DNA of 64,000 nucleotides from Anticarsia gemmatalis (GCF_050436995.1 NC_134769.1:620001-684000), one strand, 5' to 3'. Shown: positions 1 to 11,700, counted from the stretch's first letter. Notes: generated from the letters alone by a model not told the origin. Made by a program: numbers and translations.

Positions 1-832
1 CTGTGTTAAAATAAATCTATCTAAATCTAAGTAACTGTTCAAAAAACATCTAAAAAATTTAATTAGTGAATCTTAATTCAATTATAAACCATTAACGAAC
101 GCCAATTAGACTTCAGCTAGTCTCAATTGAATCAAATTTTATTCTTTGTATATTCAATTATTCAGATGAATTCTCGCGTTAAAATTTTACAATCTAGTTA
201 CATTGACACAATAAATAATACCAACTATGTAAAAATCTTGATTGTAAAAGAAAAAATGGAGATGCTTTGCAATTTTTTGACTGTATGGCCTTTTAACTAA
301 AACAAAAAGTAAAAAAAAAAAAGATATTCAACAAAATATCACACTAAAGTTAGATCACACAAAAGATTCACGAACTAAGCCACTATTCACGTTATTATTT
401 TCTAACTAACCCCAAGACAACCTTACCCATCATTCCTTCATATTCTAGAATGAACTCATCCATAATCAGACAATACAATATTCAGCACGCCAACAACATC
501 TGTTCAACAATCGTAATTAATCGATCATCGAACAAAACTTCATATACAATACACATCATCTCTTCTCCATCATAATTTACACCTTTCAGCATAAAAACAA
601 CCCTATCTCTATCAACACAAAGATCAAAATCATTCGTAACATTATTTAATTACATCACTCTGTCATCGCCTCCGACGTATCGTCCCGATTTTATTAGTTT
701 AGTCACATTCATTAACTGTTTAACTTTGTAATCTGACAACTGATCTAAAGTTCACTTTGTTGGTTTTAACCCTTCGGTTAAAATCCGAATTTTGATAGTA
801 ATTTGATGTAATCATTAGTTTGAGGTCAATTA
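1..832. other. AT-rich non-coding stretch
   Basis: I see no gene, RNA or clear repeat here. The DNA is AT-rich with short A runs (around 310-325). Short frames on either strand lack family motifs. Confidence 0.5.
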
Positions 833-871
833 GATTAAAGGACCCAGAGTAGACCCTTGGGGTACTCCCAT
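833..871 (-). pseudogene. Relic of LINE reverse transcriptase (motif B block)
   Basis: The minus strand reads MGVPQGSTLGPLI and then a stop. GVPQGSxLGP is the conserved motif B block of LINE reverse transcriptases. About eight codons upstream (L-K-Q-T-Y-S-N-N) also fit such a protein before another stop. The rest of the polymerase is not recognisable. This is a small fossil of a jockey/CR1-type element. The motif is seen directly; the clade is a guess. Confidence 0.55.
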
Positions 872-2704
872 ATTGTTTGAATACGTTTGTTTTAGTTAAA
901 TACAGATTCGTTATTAAACGGTTTTTGATAGACAAATGTTTGTTTTAGTTTTAAAAATATAGTTATTATGTTATTTCGGTGAAAATGGGTATCTGGGGGC
1001 TTGTTACAATTGTTAAAATAAACAAATTGATTGAATAAACATGGTTTTAGAAATTGGTTGTTAAATTGCTTAGATTTGTGATAATACCTGAACTTCTAAA
1101 ATAATTGTTAGTAAACATGTATTGATTTCGACAGACAAAAATGAAACGGGCATCAAAATGTAACCACATGAGAAATTATGACACGTTATCTATTAAATAC
1201 GCTATCAAAAACCTACCCATAAGAGAATTAAACTGCTTCTTAACAATGTCTCTTTTTACGGATTTCCATCAATCTAATATTGATAGTGCCTTCACGATTT
1301 ATCACTGTAGAAAAAGTCATCATCACCAAAAATCTATTTCAATAGTCAATATTCCCAATAATATACCAAATGAATTAGATAATAAACGTTCCAAAAAACC
1401 CAATTACTATCACTCAACAAATGGATTACAGAAAATAGTCGATTGTCTTCGTAAGTACCAACTTATTACGCCATTAGCCTCTTAAAGGCTTTTTTCTTGG
1501 CGAAAATAAACGTATATGTCTTGCCAATACCATTAGAATTGTTTTTTATGTTATTATCTGGTGTATGTTTGTCGATGTGTAAAAGATTTTTGAGCGAGAG
1601 TTACTGTTTTTCTGTATTCCTTGTTGGACCGTTTGTATTATTGTTTTTGTAGTCTGTACTTAATGTAAATAAAGTTTTATATTTATATTATGTGAAAATG
1701 TTTTGTAGAACTCTACAATTCTAAAAGACTCCACCCCGTTTTCACGACTCCTGAATAAGTATTTGTTATTTACTCATCACATAGACTGTTGACTACATTC
1801 ACTGTCACTATATCTATTAGATAATTTATCCTTAAGTTGTGAAACTCTGGCCCTAATAAGTGTCATGAATCAGTAGTAAGTAGTAAGCAGATAACAGTCA
1901 TGAATCCTTATTAAAAAAATCTTTATTCGCAATTCCATATATTTGAATCAGTCTAGTAAGCCTCCATTGTTTAATATGCCTTTGAGCGTTAACACAGATC
2001 AGCAAATTTAAAATCTTCCCTTCAACAAATAATAGACTTAAATCTGATTCTACAAGCAATACTCCTTATTGTAAAACGTTATCTAAATCAAGTCCTCCCA
2101 CCGTGGGAACACTATCCAGAAACTCTTCACGGTTCAGATGGCAACAGGTAAATGAGATTATATCCACTGATTGGAAATTAACATGCAAATTGTAGTATGC
2201 AAATATAAATCAATATTGATTCGAACAAGAGCTAGGGAATGTTCTAAAGCATGATGAATTGAATCGCACGGTACACTGCCTTTTATATTGCTGATTCGAC
2301 GTTTTGATGAAGTACGTACTTGGAATATTTTTGCCTTTGGCTGGAAGGTAAAATTGAAGGGTTTCTAGGTAGGCAGAATTACAATACTGATTGGAAATTT
2401 TCGGTGGTCTGGCATCGTTCTGGGTATATGGTTGTGTAATTGCACTTGTTCCTTTTCTTCTTATTCAGTTTTTGTTAAATACAAAATAGAATAGGGATTA
2501 AAAGCTGTCCTACGATTTTCATTACAAAAGTTTTATTTTTAACACACAAATTATAGAAATACATTTCTCATGCCTATTGCTGCACACATACTACAACGGT
2601 GGTTTTCTAAATTGCTTTCACATTATATATTAGTTGTGTTGAAAAAAAAATCTAATTACATTTTTTTTCTTATATCATTTATACAGAAAGGCCATATTTG
2701 AACA
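872..2704. other. Mostly featureless AT-rich stretch
   Basis: Apart from the short frame at 1141-1485, listed separately, I see nothing I can name. A polyadenylation-like AATAAA lies near 1668, without a gene I can attach to it. Confidence 0.4.
1141..1485 (+). other. Unrecognised 114-codon open frame
   Basis: This ATG-initiated frame encodes a basic, polar protein (many N, S, H, K) with no motif, signal peptide or membrane segment that I recognise. A good splice-donor-like GTAAGT lies inside it at 1451-1456, so it could in principle be part of an exon. The composition matches the AT-rich surroundings and no neighbouring exon is visible. A chance frame is the simplest reading. Confidence 0.12.
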
Positions 2705-2870
2705 GACTGCCTCCGTGGCGCAGTGGCTTAGGTCGCCACGCCGCTCTGCGATCTACAAATAATTGTTTCGGGACCGGTTGTACTTTGTGCCCGTTGTTTG
2801 TATGTTTGTAGAAGTCTCCACAACACAAGAACAATCATTGTTAGTGCAGGAGTTGTCTTTTATAAACTAA
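2705..2870 (+). repeat. tRNA-derived SINE lacking its box B region
   Basis: It starts with GACTGCCTCCGTGGCGCAGT, a tRNA-like head with a good Pol III box A (TGGCGCAGTGG at 2716-2726). The family's usual tail follows directly (ATAATTGTTTCGGGACCGG, later GTAGAAGTCTCCACAACAC). From memory of the family, about 50-60 bases containing box B (GGTTCGATTCC) should lie between CTCTGCGA and the tail, and they are absent. This copy would therefore have lost half of its internal promoter. The family is common in Lepidoptera. Confidence 0.65.
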
Positions 2871-3189
2871 ATTAATATATAATGGACAATTTGTCATCGG
2901 TCCAGTGAAAAAACTTTAGTAACTTTCTTCATCTTTCTATGAATGCTGCAGACTATTATTATACCAACTGATTATTCTGCACCGGACATTCATATTCTGC
3001 TTACAAGCCTATATTACCTGTCTATAGTGACAGTTCCTTTGAGCAATCAGCCACTGAAAGCAAGTAATTAATACAGCACATCACGCTACCAGGATTTAGA
3101 TAATTGACAATTATTTACTATAACAGGCTGTTCGTTGTACTGTTATAATTAGGAAACTGACCTCCTTTGATGGAAATGATGTAAAGCTA

Positions 3190-3306
3190 TACATCCCCAA
3201 CCCACAATTGTTCAGCGCGCTGGACTCAAGGTCTAACTCCTCCCTCATTACGGGAGAAGACCCTTGCCTAGCAGTGGGACATTGGGCTATTTTTTTTTCT
3301 TTTTTT
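3190..3306 (+). repeat. 3' part of a tRNA-derived SINE (family A)
   Basis: It matches the 3' body of the SINE also present at 12520, 23281, 27101 and 42343. Landmarks are CCCCAACCCACAATTG, GGACTCAAGGTCTAACTCC and CCTTGCCTAGCAGTGGGACA, ending in a T-rich tail. The tRNA head is missing, so the copy is 5'-truncated. Most other copies in this window lie on the minus strand. Confidence 0.6.
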
Positions 3307-3504
3307 TAGCTGCTGTTATTTAATACTTTATAGATTCGTTTTTGCTTTATTTCGATCCCTGAGTTTTAAGCTTTTAGGTACGGAATCCTAAAAATGAATT
3401 TGTCAGTCTTATTGCTGGGTGGTTGGAGACTTGTCCTATCAAAGAAAGGCAGGAGTTATTTAAAAAAATAGAACAAGAAGTGCAGGCCACCGTCTACTGC
3501 ATAA
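3307..3504. other. Short non-coding interval
   Basis: No gene is visible. It includes TAGGTACGGAATCCTAAAAA near 3376, which resembles a motif widespread in lepidopteran repeats. One short motif is not enough to call an element. Confidence 0.3.
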
Positions 3505-3771
3505 ATAGAATATAAATATAATTGGTCAACTCACACACGGTCACTTGATTCCTAACTAAGCAGAGCTTGTACTATGGTAAACAAATAACTGATAAACATA
3601 CTTACATAATTCTAAATGCATACATATATAGATTTATAAACATCTAGGCTCTGAACAAATATTCGTACTCATCACACAAAGATTTGTTACGGCCTTTGGT
3701 GGTGGGATTCGAACCCACCACACGCGGCGCTACGGTATTGCGGCGATTTTAACTACTGCGCCAAACGTGCA
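3505..3771 (-). repeat. Near full-length tRNA-derived SINE (family B)
   Basis: Read on the minus strand, a tRNA-like head begins near 3771. Box A-like TTTGGCGCAGTAGTTAA lies at 3749-3767, and a clean box B (GGTTCGAATCC) around 3705-3715. The body runs through TTTGTGTGATGAGTACGAAT and GTACAAGCTCTGCTTAG to an AT-rich 3' end near 3505. It is not a functional tRNA gene, because the cloverleaf is incomplete and the body continues well past the head. A headless copy lies at 54495-54628. Confidence 0.75.
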
Positions 3772-4371
3772 TAGGATTGCGTGTCATTGATATTCTTAAA
3801 TTTGTTCACCTACGCCAGCCGCGAACCTTGCATACAAGTCTCTCTACTAAGTTATCAGACCAAAGTAACTGCATTTAGCTAAGAGCATCTCAAACAAACT
3901 AGTTTGTTGTCCCCAGACGACTATTATATTGGTTCAAACTATTTGGTCTTGAAGACCTCAACGCAAACATATGGCGATTATCCGACAAACGTTTGAGCCA
4001 ATGTTTGGCGTCCATGCAATTAGCGAGTGCGGTTAATTACACCAATGTTTGTGTATGTTTGTATGTATAATTGGATTTTGGTCAGAAGCTGTCTCCAATT
4101 AATCATTAGGTAGTTGGTCAATATAAATATTGGTTGTGTTCTTCGAAGGAAGTGATTGATCTCATATATCTTTTGACGAGTTCTAGCGTATTTTATTTAG
4201 CTATAGAGTGAAGAATATCTCAGAACTAAGAATAAATTACCCACCACTATATATTTTTAATCGAATTACTTGATATAATAATATAATAATATGTCAATTG
4301 AAGCAGCGCCCCAGGCGGATATTGTAAGAACGAATTAACAAACCGTTATGATATGTAATCTTTCTTTCTTC
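3772..4371. other. Non-coding interval
   Basis: No gene or confident repeat. A short TAATATAATAATA low-complexity run occurs near 4275-4292. Confidence 0.4.
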
Positions 4372-4620
4372 TTTCTTATGGTCAACTTAGTATCAATGTT
4401 GTTCAAGCCGCCCGAAGGCCTTTGACGTGGCTTAACGACTGTTATCTTCATTGACAACAACACGGACCAACTTTTTACGTGCCCTCCGAAGCACGGAGAC
4501 GCCCAGTTCAAATACCACTATGCGGTCACCCATCTATGGAATGACCGTACCAGGAGTTACTTAACCCACAGATCGGTCACCGACCGGTGAGTGCAACTGG
4601 CTATGGGTGCCTCATGATAT
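4372..4620 (-). repeat. 5S rRNA-like SINE (SINE3-type)
   Basis: On the minus strand this contains GTTAAGTAAC (4556-4565) and then GATGGGTGACCGC (4522-4534). These match the box A and box C parts of the 5S rRNA internal promoter in the same order and spacing. The flanking body (TTCGGAGGGCACG, GGCCTTTGACGTGGCTTAA in various orientations) belongs to a repeat common in Lepidoptera. A 5S-derived head is the definition of SINE3 elements, first described in zebrafish. It is far from a real 5S gene, so a retroposon is the better reading. Its 3' part recurs at 44700-44782. Confidence 0.55.
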
Positions 4621-6284
4621 GTAATGTGGTACTCGAAACAAAACCAATGCAATGATATCAAGTTTAAAAAATCAGTAATAGCATTATTAAGAATTAAGAA
4701 ATATTGCCATATTTAAAAGTATATAATTTCACTTGCTCATACTACGCGTAGTAGTGCACATAGTATCTTATTTTATAACTTATATTACTTTATCTACCTA
4801 CTTATTTATTTTGTTATTTTTCTCTAGAAAGGGCCTTTGCTCAACAGTAGCACCTGCTCATAAAATATACCTCGAATCGTTAACTAACCACCAAAAAAAC
4901 AAATCACAATATATTGAATCACTAAATGACTACCTAATAATTTACAAGAACATAATAAGGAAGTAGCCAAATAGTAATAAATTGAAAACAAATAACTATC
5001 AAACTAAGCGGTCATTTAGCCACGGAAGTTGTTCCGCTATAACAGACCCAGTAAGATGCTCTTCGCACTCCATAATTGGCTGTTCCCTGACCATTTGATT
5101 GTGTTAAAACATTGATAGTATTGTTGTTACTGCCAATTTCTGAATAGTCGGGAATTAGATAGCAATTATTTTGTAATGTAGTTTTGCAATGTGGTTGTGG
5201 TAGTGAGCAACCTTTTTACAAAGAAAGTCGTGTATTTGATTCCCAAGAAAAACTATGCATAAAAATTGGTTGTTTCAAATTTAGTAATTTTGTGCTAAGG
5301 TCTCTAAGACGTAAACCGTTTGAGAAGCTTTTCATTGAGAAAAAAACAACTGCTTTGTTTTGAAAAAATACAATATACTATGGAAATACATACCTATTGA
5401 AGCTGATGCAATAAATCATGAAGTAAATAACGTTCCAGTTCCAAAATCAAGAATTTAACATATTGACCTATCCGAGAATTGAACTTGTGCCTTTTTGATG
5501 TACAGTCCGTAATAGTATTTAATTACACTTTTCTTAAAAAAACAATTATATCCTTACAATAAAATATCACCTGTCAGAGATGGCACTCTACCTACGAAGG
5601 TAATCGTAATATTATATTACCCAAAATATTGTCCTCAATAGAAATTTATTACATACCTGGCTAATAATACTCTCACTACATACAAAATAGTGACGTAACA
5701 ATAAGGATGTCAAGACAATCCCGTGAATCTTAGAATCCCGGGAATCAATGATAACGATATTACTTAGCAGCGACCATTCAGACGGATTCGTGCTTGTATC
5801 ATACAATCCTATTAATTGCTACGTAATTGCGATTTGCTGGGCACACACATGACAAAGCGTGTGGAATTCGAGTATTGATATTTAGATGCATTTGAGAGCA
5901 ACGGATTGAAGATTTATTTTGAGTTTCGATTATTTGTCGAGGGACTAATTTCTTTTTGATATTTTCATAGAATATAAATCTTTTTTTCTTATTCTTTTCC
6001 CGCAATATGTGTGGTCAGCACAACACGTTTTCTCTCAAAAAACATGCTGTCAAGAGTATTTGGCTGATGTTTTTAAAACCTACTGACGTCAACCATCATA
6101 GGATATACGCTATCAAAATGGCGATGTTAATAAGTCGAAAAGTGACGTCACAGTCAATATTCAGTTGTGACGTAATTAGAACCTATTTTCCTCAAAACTT
6201 TCATAAGATTTTAATAAAGTCATCTGTTTTTTAAAGATAAATATACGTGTTTTGTTTTGTGAGGAGCTCGTGACTTAGTTAACA
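4621..6284. other. Non-coding interval
   Basis: No gene is recognised. Three short frames (4733-4966 +, 5799-6005 -, 6007-6234 +) have no family motif and lie in low-complexity AT-rich DNA. I treat them as chance. Confidence 0.4.
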
Positions 6285-6632
6285 ACAGCCGCGCGGATCG
6301 ATCTCTAAGGTTAAGCCATGCTTGCCGAGGTTGATTTGTGGATGGGTGACCATCTTATACATATCGAGTTCCTCCGTGTTTCGGAAGGCACGTTAAATTG
6401 TGGGTCCCGGCTGTCAATTTCGAAGATCTTTGACAGTCGTTAACAGTAGTCAGAAGCTTGAAAGTCTGACAACCAGTCTTACCGAAAGGTATCGTGTTAT
6501 CCCAGGAAACTGGGTTGCGGAGGTCAGACAGGCAGTCGCTCCATGTAAAACACTGATATTCAGCAGCATCCAGTGAGACTGGAAGCCGACTCCAACATAG
6601 CTTGGAAGAAAGGCTAAGCTGATATATATATA
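6285..6632 (+). repeat. 5S rRNA-like SINE, near full length
   Basis: The head reads GGTTAAGCCATGCTTGCCG (from 6309) and TTGTGGATGGGTGACCATC (around 6336-6354). It follows the order and spacing of 5S rRNA box A, intermediate element and box C. The body (CTTTGACAGTCGTTAACAG, AAAGTCTGACAACCAGTC) ends in GGAAGAAAGGCTAAGCTGAT followed by a short TA repeat. The 3' end resembles LINE-type tails that usually carry GATGAT repeats in this family. It is more complete than the copy at 4372-4620 and is a distinct subfamily. A functional 5S gene is ruled out by divergence and by the long tail. Confidence 0.65.
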
Positions 6633-7001
6633 CGTGTTTTGTTTTATCTGTCTAACATAATATAGTTTTGAGACGAAAAATTACATTGAAACATTTAACC
6701 TTAAAACTTTCGAACGCTAATAAAATACTTAAATCCATTCCACTTTGAGAACAACGAAATTGAAAATACCCTTGAAAATCAGCATTTACGAGTAAAACGG
6801 TTACCGGAGTAAAATTTTAATCGTTCAAACAAAACTCACTATTATCAGAGAGATCTGAATTTATCACAAAGGGACTTTCGAAATTAGCCAAATTTTAATC
6901 CACCGGTGGAATACTAACAAGATGGTTGAAAAGAGCCGTGTCGGCGTAGGGATGGGATCATTCACCCCGGGATGAATTCCGGGAATGTAAATTTATAGTC
7001 A
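6633..7001. other. Non-coding flank left of the nested Helitron
   Basis: No gene is visible. The last 90 bases hold a short inverted motif (CCCGGGATGAATTCCGGG near 6966-6983), which is not part of any element I can define. Confidence 0.35.
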
Positions 7002-7083
7002 CTAGCTGACCCGCGCGGCCCCGCACGCGAGGCTTCCTATTTTAACCGCAAAAAGGATGACTGTAAAAAAAAATATTAAGAAC

Positions 7084-7098
7084 AAGTATCTCAACATA
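7084..7098. repeat. Target-site duplication, left copy
   Basis: AAGTATCTCAACATA is repeated exactly at 12505-12519 after the poly(A) tail of the LINE. Thirteen of the fifteen bases cannot be confused with the A tail. A perfect duplication of this length is the signature of target-primed reverse transcription. Confidence 0.93.
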
Positions 7099-7208
7099 CA
7101 GTCTCGCGCGAACTGCCGAGGTGAGCGCACGCGATAAGCTGAGATCGATTTTGTTCGAGCTTTCTATTTTCGCTCTACCCTCATATTTTATTTATTACAT
7201 GTTACGCG
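7099..7208 (+). promoter_or_regulatory. LINE 5' leader with probable internal promoter
   Basis: The element starts CAGTC immediately after the target duplication. This matches the initiator-type start of many insect LINEs, such as the I element. The leader is markedly CG-rich compared with its surroundings. I looked for a downstream promoter element 28 bases from the initiator A and found none. An AGATCG lies at 7142-7147, about +43, which is too far for the canonical position. Promoter activity is inferred from family behaviour. Confidence 0.45.
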
Positions 7209-8723
7209 ATGGATAACATAGACTTTTGTGATTCAAGTGGAAGCGATATAGTGGAAGAAGAGATGGTGAAGGAGCGTGAGCAACTAGTTGAGAATCAGAA
7301 TTCGAAGGGAGAGGGAAAAAAAGCAGATAAAAGAGTACGTTCGGATAACGAAGAAATAGTGGAAGATGAGGAGGGATTTATTACAGTGCGAAGGGATAAA
7401 AAGAGGTTAGCGAGGAGGCCATCAATAAGTTCTAATTGTGTTGAGAATAATATGGGAACAAGTAAATCAGTAGCTGACAAAGTAATAGTGTGTGTAACAT
7501 CGAAAGAAATTTTACCCAAACCTTTTGGCATGGCCAAACTGTTGAGAGGAGAAAATATTAAAAATATTCTTAAAATACAGTATAAAAACCCATACAAAAT
7601 TCTCATTCATTTTGAAGATCGAAATGACGCGGAGAGTTTGATTAATTGCAACAAGTTTCATAGTTTGGATTATAGATGTCAATTTATAGATGAAATTAAT
7701 TTGACGTATGGTGTGGTAAAACACATTGACTTGGAGATTGAGGAGAAAGAGATCTTGGAAAGTATTGAATGTGAGAGGGAAGTCGTTTCTGTCAAGAGAT
7801 TAAAAAGGCAATCGGATAATGGAGAATGGATTCAAAGCGAAACTATTCGCGTTTGTTTTAAAAGCACTACCTTACCTCCGTATTTGCTAATATACGGATG
7901 TAGGTCTATGGTAGAATCGTACACGTTTCCCGTTAGCCAGTGTTCGGGATGTTGGAGGTTCGGACATCTAATTAAAACTTGCCCAACTAAGAAGCTATTG
8001 TGTCCCAAATGCGGTGGAAATCACAATAATTGTGAAACCATTAACTTTAAATGTATTAATTGCAAAGGCCCGCATATGTCAATGAATAAAGTATGTCCTA
8101 TGTTCAAGAAAGAAAAAGCCATCCGACAAATCATGTGTGAGGAGAACTGTACATATAGAACAGCAATGATGTTATATTCCGTTAAAATTGATTTGCAACA
8201 AAACACAGTATCTACACTACCTATTAATCTAGAAGATAATACAACTCAAACATTCCAAACCCCACTATCTGTTGACGAAGGAAAGTCATATAGAGATGCT
8301 TTATTGTCACAAGTTTACAATCAAACTGAGCCGACACATTCAATTAACAAAAAATCTTATTCGGGTGAAACAAGTCGAGATTTTATAATAAAGGAGTCTG
8401 CTACCTTGCAAGCCAATACAAAATCCAAAAAAGCAACCAATGAACGAGATGCGGTTTACGCGGCGGCGGTGCAATCTGCTGAGAAAGATCAAAATAAAGG
8501 AAGTACAGAAGGCCAACAGACAGAAACACCTAGGAATACATTTAACTTCAAAAAGTTAATGGACAAATTAAATGAAATTGTTTTCTCTAATTCGAGTATT
8601 GCAACTAAAATTAAGTTATTATTAAGTATTATTTTTGAAGAAATCGTTCAGTATGTTTTAGGTTTCGTTAAAAAAGGAGATTTGACTAAGAAAATACTTT
8701 CTTTGTTTAATGATGGTTCATAA
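7209..8723 (+). CDS. LINE ORF1: gag-like nucleic-acid-binding protein
   Basis: This 504-residue protein should coat the element's RNA and escort it in the retrotransposition particle. The first 70 residues are acidic and charged, with many E, D and K. Residues about 90-240 look like the RRM-type region of insect LINE ORF1 proteins (IRVCFKSTTLPPYL just before the knuckles). Three cysteine-rich knuckles follow: C245-X2-C248-X4-H253-X4-C258; C265-X2-C268-X3-H272-X2-C275; and C282-X2-C285-X3-H289-X6-C296. The second and third depart from the retroviral spacing, as is common in insect LINEs. The C-terminus is hydrophobic and may aid multimerisation. The ATG has a purine at -3 and G at +4. The stop overlaps the ORF2 start by 14 bases. 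No disruption is visible. Confidence 0.9.
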   Translation: MDNIDFCDSSGSDIVEEEMVKEREQLVENQNSKGEGKKADKRVRSDNEEIVEDEEGFITVRRDKKRLARRPSISSNCVENNMGTSKSVADKVIVCVTSKEILPKPFGMAKLLRGENIKNILKIQYKNPYKILIHFEDRNDAESLINCNKFHSLDYRCQFIDEINLTYGVVKHIDLEIEEKEILESIECEREVVSVKRLKRQSDNGEWIQSETIRVCFKSTTLPPYLLIYGCRSMVESYTFPVSQCSGCWRFGHLIKTCPTKKLLCPKCGGNHNNCETINFKCINCKGPHMSMNKVCPMFKKEKAIRQIMCEENCTYRTAMMLYSVKIDLQQNTVSTLPINLEDNTTQTFQTPLSVDEGKSYRDALLSQVYNQTEPTHSINKKSYSGETSRDFIIKESATLQANTKSKKATNERDAVYAAAVQSAEKDQNKGSTEGQQTETPRNTFNFKKLMDKLNEIVFSNSSIATKIKLLLSIIFEEIVQYVLGFVKKGDLTKKILSLFNDGS

Positions 8724-11700
8724 CACATTACGGGAATTCTCTCTTAATATTTTGCAATGGAATTCGCAAAGCATTAGGCCCAAAATCACTGAGTTTGAAT
8801 CAATTTTGTTTAAAGATCAAATACACATAGCTATAATCTGTGAGACATGGTTAGATGAACATAGTTTATTAAGCATATCCCAGTACAATATTTATAGGAA
8901 AGACCGATGTGATGGGTATGGGGGTGTAGCAATTATGCTACACAAATCTATCACATCTGAATTAAAATTATCTAGTATCCATAACACGGGCATTGAAATA
9001 TTGCATGTGAAGATTAATAATTGTAAATATCTCGAAAATATAGTCTCAGTCTACTGTCCATCCTCAGTCCAAACGACGCAAAGCGATTGGGATGAGTTGT
9101 TTTCTTTGTGCTCTCACAGAGCGCTTATAGTTGGTGACTTCAATGGGCACCACTCCAATTGGTCCTATAAAACCGATGCAAGAGGCATACAAATTATGGA
9201 CTCGGCGCTGGAAAATGGGTTTATATCTATCAATGATGGTAGTGCCACTCGGGTTAAAAATGTGGGCAATTTATTACAACAGTCATCTCCTGATATCACC
9301 TTTTCTTCATCCGATATAGCTATTCATTTTTCTTGGCGAGTGTTGAGCGAAAGCTTGGGAAGTGATCACCTAATGATAAAAATTAAAATAAATTATAGGG
9401 ATTCAATTAATATGTTTAGTAAACGAAATTATAAAAAAGCTAATTGGTTGGAGTATCGTAAAGATATAGAACGGTTATTTCTTGACATTGATTTTAATAT
9501 ATGCGACCCCCAGATAATGTATAGGAGTCTTATTTCCATAATTAATAAATCTGCTGATAAAAATATCCCTGTAATTAAGTGTTGCAATAACCCACAAAAT
9601 AATTTTAAACCTAAGCCGTACTGGGATCCTCATCTTTCCAAAGTTGTAGCCGAGCGAAGGCTTGCGTTGAAAGAGTTTAGACGAAACCCGACGCCGGCTA
9701 ACTTAGCTGTGCTGGAGAATAAAATTTTGAAAGCTAAACAAGAAATTCGACAAGCTAAGAGAAATTGCTGGCAAGAATTTTGCAGTTCTATTGATGGCAA
9801 TGTGACTTCATCAGAAATGTGGCGCAAGATGAAGTGGATGAAGGGTTATCGACAAGCTGGTTATTTCGTACCTATGGATAAAAAAATAGAGCTCTTGCGC
9901 AGTCTAACACCTGACTCAGCTCTAGTCTCTAAACCATTATTTTGTTCAAATAATGCTTTATTAGAGACGGAGTTTATATTGCAAGAATTAGAGTCATGTA
10001 TTAAAAAGAAGGATACCGCTCCTGGAGATGACAATATCACGTATTCTATGATTTTTAACCTTCCAAATGTCGCTAAAATATTTTTACTCCGTATATATAA
10101 CATCATTTTTAATTCTGGATGTATTCCTAATGAATGGCGTAATATTAAAATAGTGGCAATACCTAAAGTAGGAAATATTTCAAAATCTAGACCAATTTCG
10201 TTAATATCTTGTCCATGTAAGATTTTCCACTTGATGCTGGCTAAAAGGTTAGAATGGTTCATCGAACATAACAGTATATTATCCCCCAGTACGACTGGTT
10301 TTCGGAGAGGCCGATCATGCTTAGACTCACTCGCACAGTTAATCACTAATATACAGATATCTTTCGTTAAAAACACAACCACCTTAGCGTGTTTCTTAGA
10401 TATTGAGAACGCCTACAATAACGTCTCAATTAGCAGTGTGGTTAGAATGTTAGATGACCTTAAAGTGGGCAGTAGAATATGTAACTATTTGTGGGAATTT
10501 CTTAAGGAAAGACATTTAATTGTTAAAAATGACACGGATGAGAAGGGTGATGTCATAAGATGGACGAATAGAGGGCTGGCACAGGGAGATCCGATCTCAC
10601 CTTTGCTATTCAATATTGTAACTTATGAAATCTCAAATTTTTTCTACAGTAGTAATTTGATAAAAATATGTCAATACGCCGATGATTTCGCGCTTTTTGT
10701 TAGTTCAGGGAAAATAAGTGACGATGTCAATATTATGCAATTATCTTTAAATCATATTGTAGAGCTGATATCTAAAATAGGCTTAGAATTATCAGCGTCT
10801 AAATCACAGGTCTGCTTATTCAGTAGGGGACATAGAAGGCAAAATGTTCAGATATATTTAAATAATATTCCTTTAGTAGCGACGGATAGCATTAAATATC
10901 TAGGTGTTTGTTTAGATTCTTCACTTCGGTGGGGCAAACACATCAACTTACTTAGTGAACATTGTCAGAAAATATTAAATATCCTAACAGTATTAGCTGG
11001 TTCGAACTGGGGAATGCATCCATTACACTTAAGACGTTTATATATTGCTTTACTAAGAAGTCGAATAGATTATGGCTGTGTATTCTATGATAGTAGTATT
11101 AAGTCTCGATTATATAAATTAGATAAAATTCAAAACAAGGCAATGAGAATAGTAGGTAGTTTTATTAAAACTACACCAATTCATGTGATGGAAAGCGAGT
11201 TGTGTTTACCCCCATTACATATTAGACGCAAATATCTGGCATTTAAATTCTGCCTTAAGGTAAAGTCATTTTCCAGTTGTCTGACAAATAAATGTCTGTC
11301 AGATCTTGGAGTTCTTAGTACAAACAGATATTGGTCAAATAAAAAAATGCCTGTGTTAATGGATACATATAATATTATCAGAGAAGAAAAAATGTACGCC
11401 TCTAAACCACTAGATATGTTTAAATTAAATGTTTGGTGTAGTTATATTGCAATTGAAAATGTAATTAAGGTTAATTTAAAAACTGTGAATAAGCCCAAAA
11501 AGTCATTTGAAAGTAACTGTTTGAGAGGTGATATCTTAAGAGAATTGAGTGATACATATAATGGGTGGTATACAATGTATACTGATGGTTCCAAGAGTTC
11601 TCGGATTGGTGCTGCATTTTATGATGCAACTACTAAAACAAGTGGATGTTTTAATCTTGTATCTGAGGTTTCCATAATGACAGCAGAATTGTTTGCCATT

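Noticed and set aside
3697..3771. Possible tRNA gene on the minus strand
   Set aside because: Boxes A and B are good, but no full cloverleaf is seen and a SINE body continues downstream; a body copy recurs at 54495.
6300..6360. Possible 5S rRNA gene
   Set aside because: Only the internal-promoter region resembles 5S; a SINE body follows and the outer stem is absent.
9861..10382. 173-codon minus-strand frame within the LINE
   Set aside because: It is antisense to the polymerase domain of ORF2, whose motifs are complete on the plus strand.
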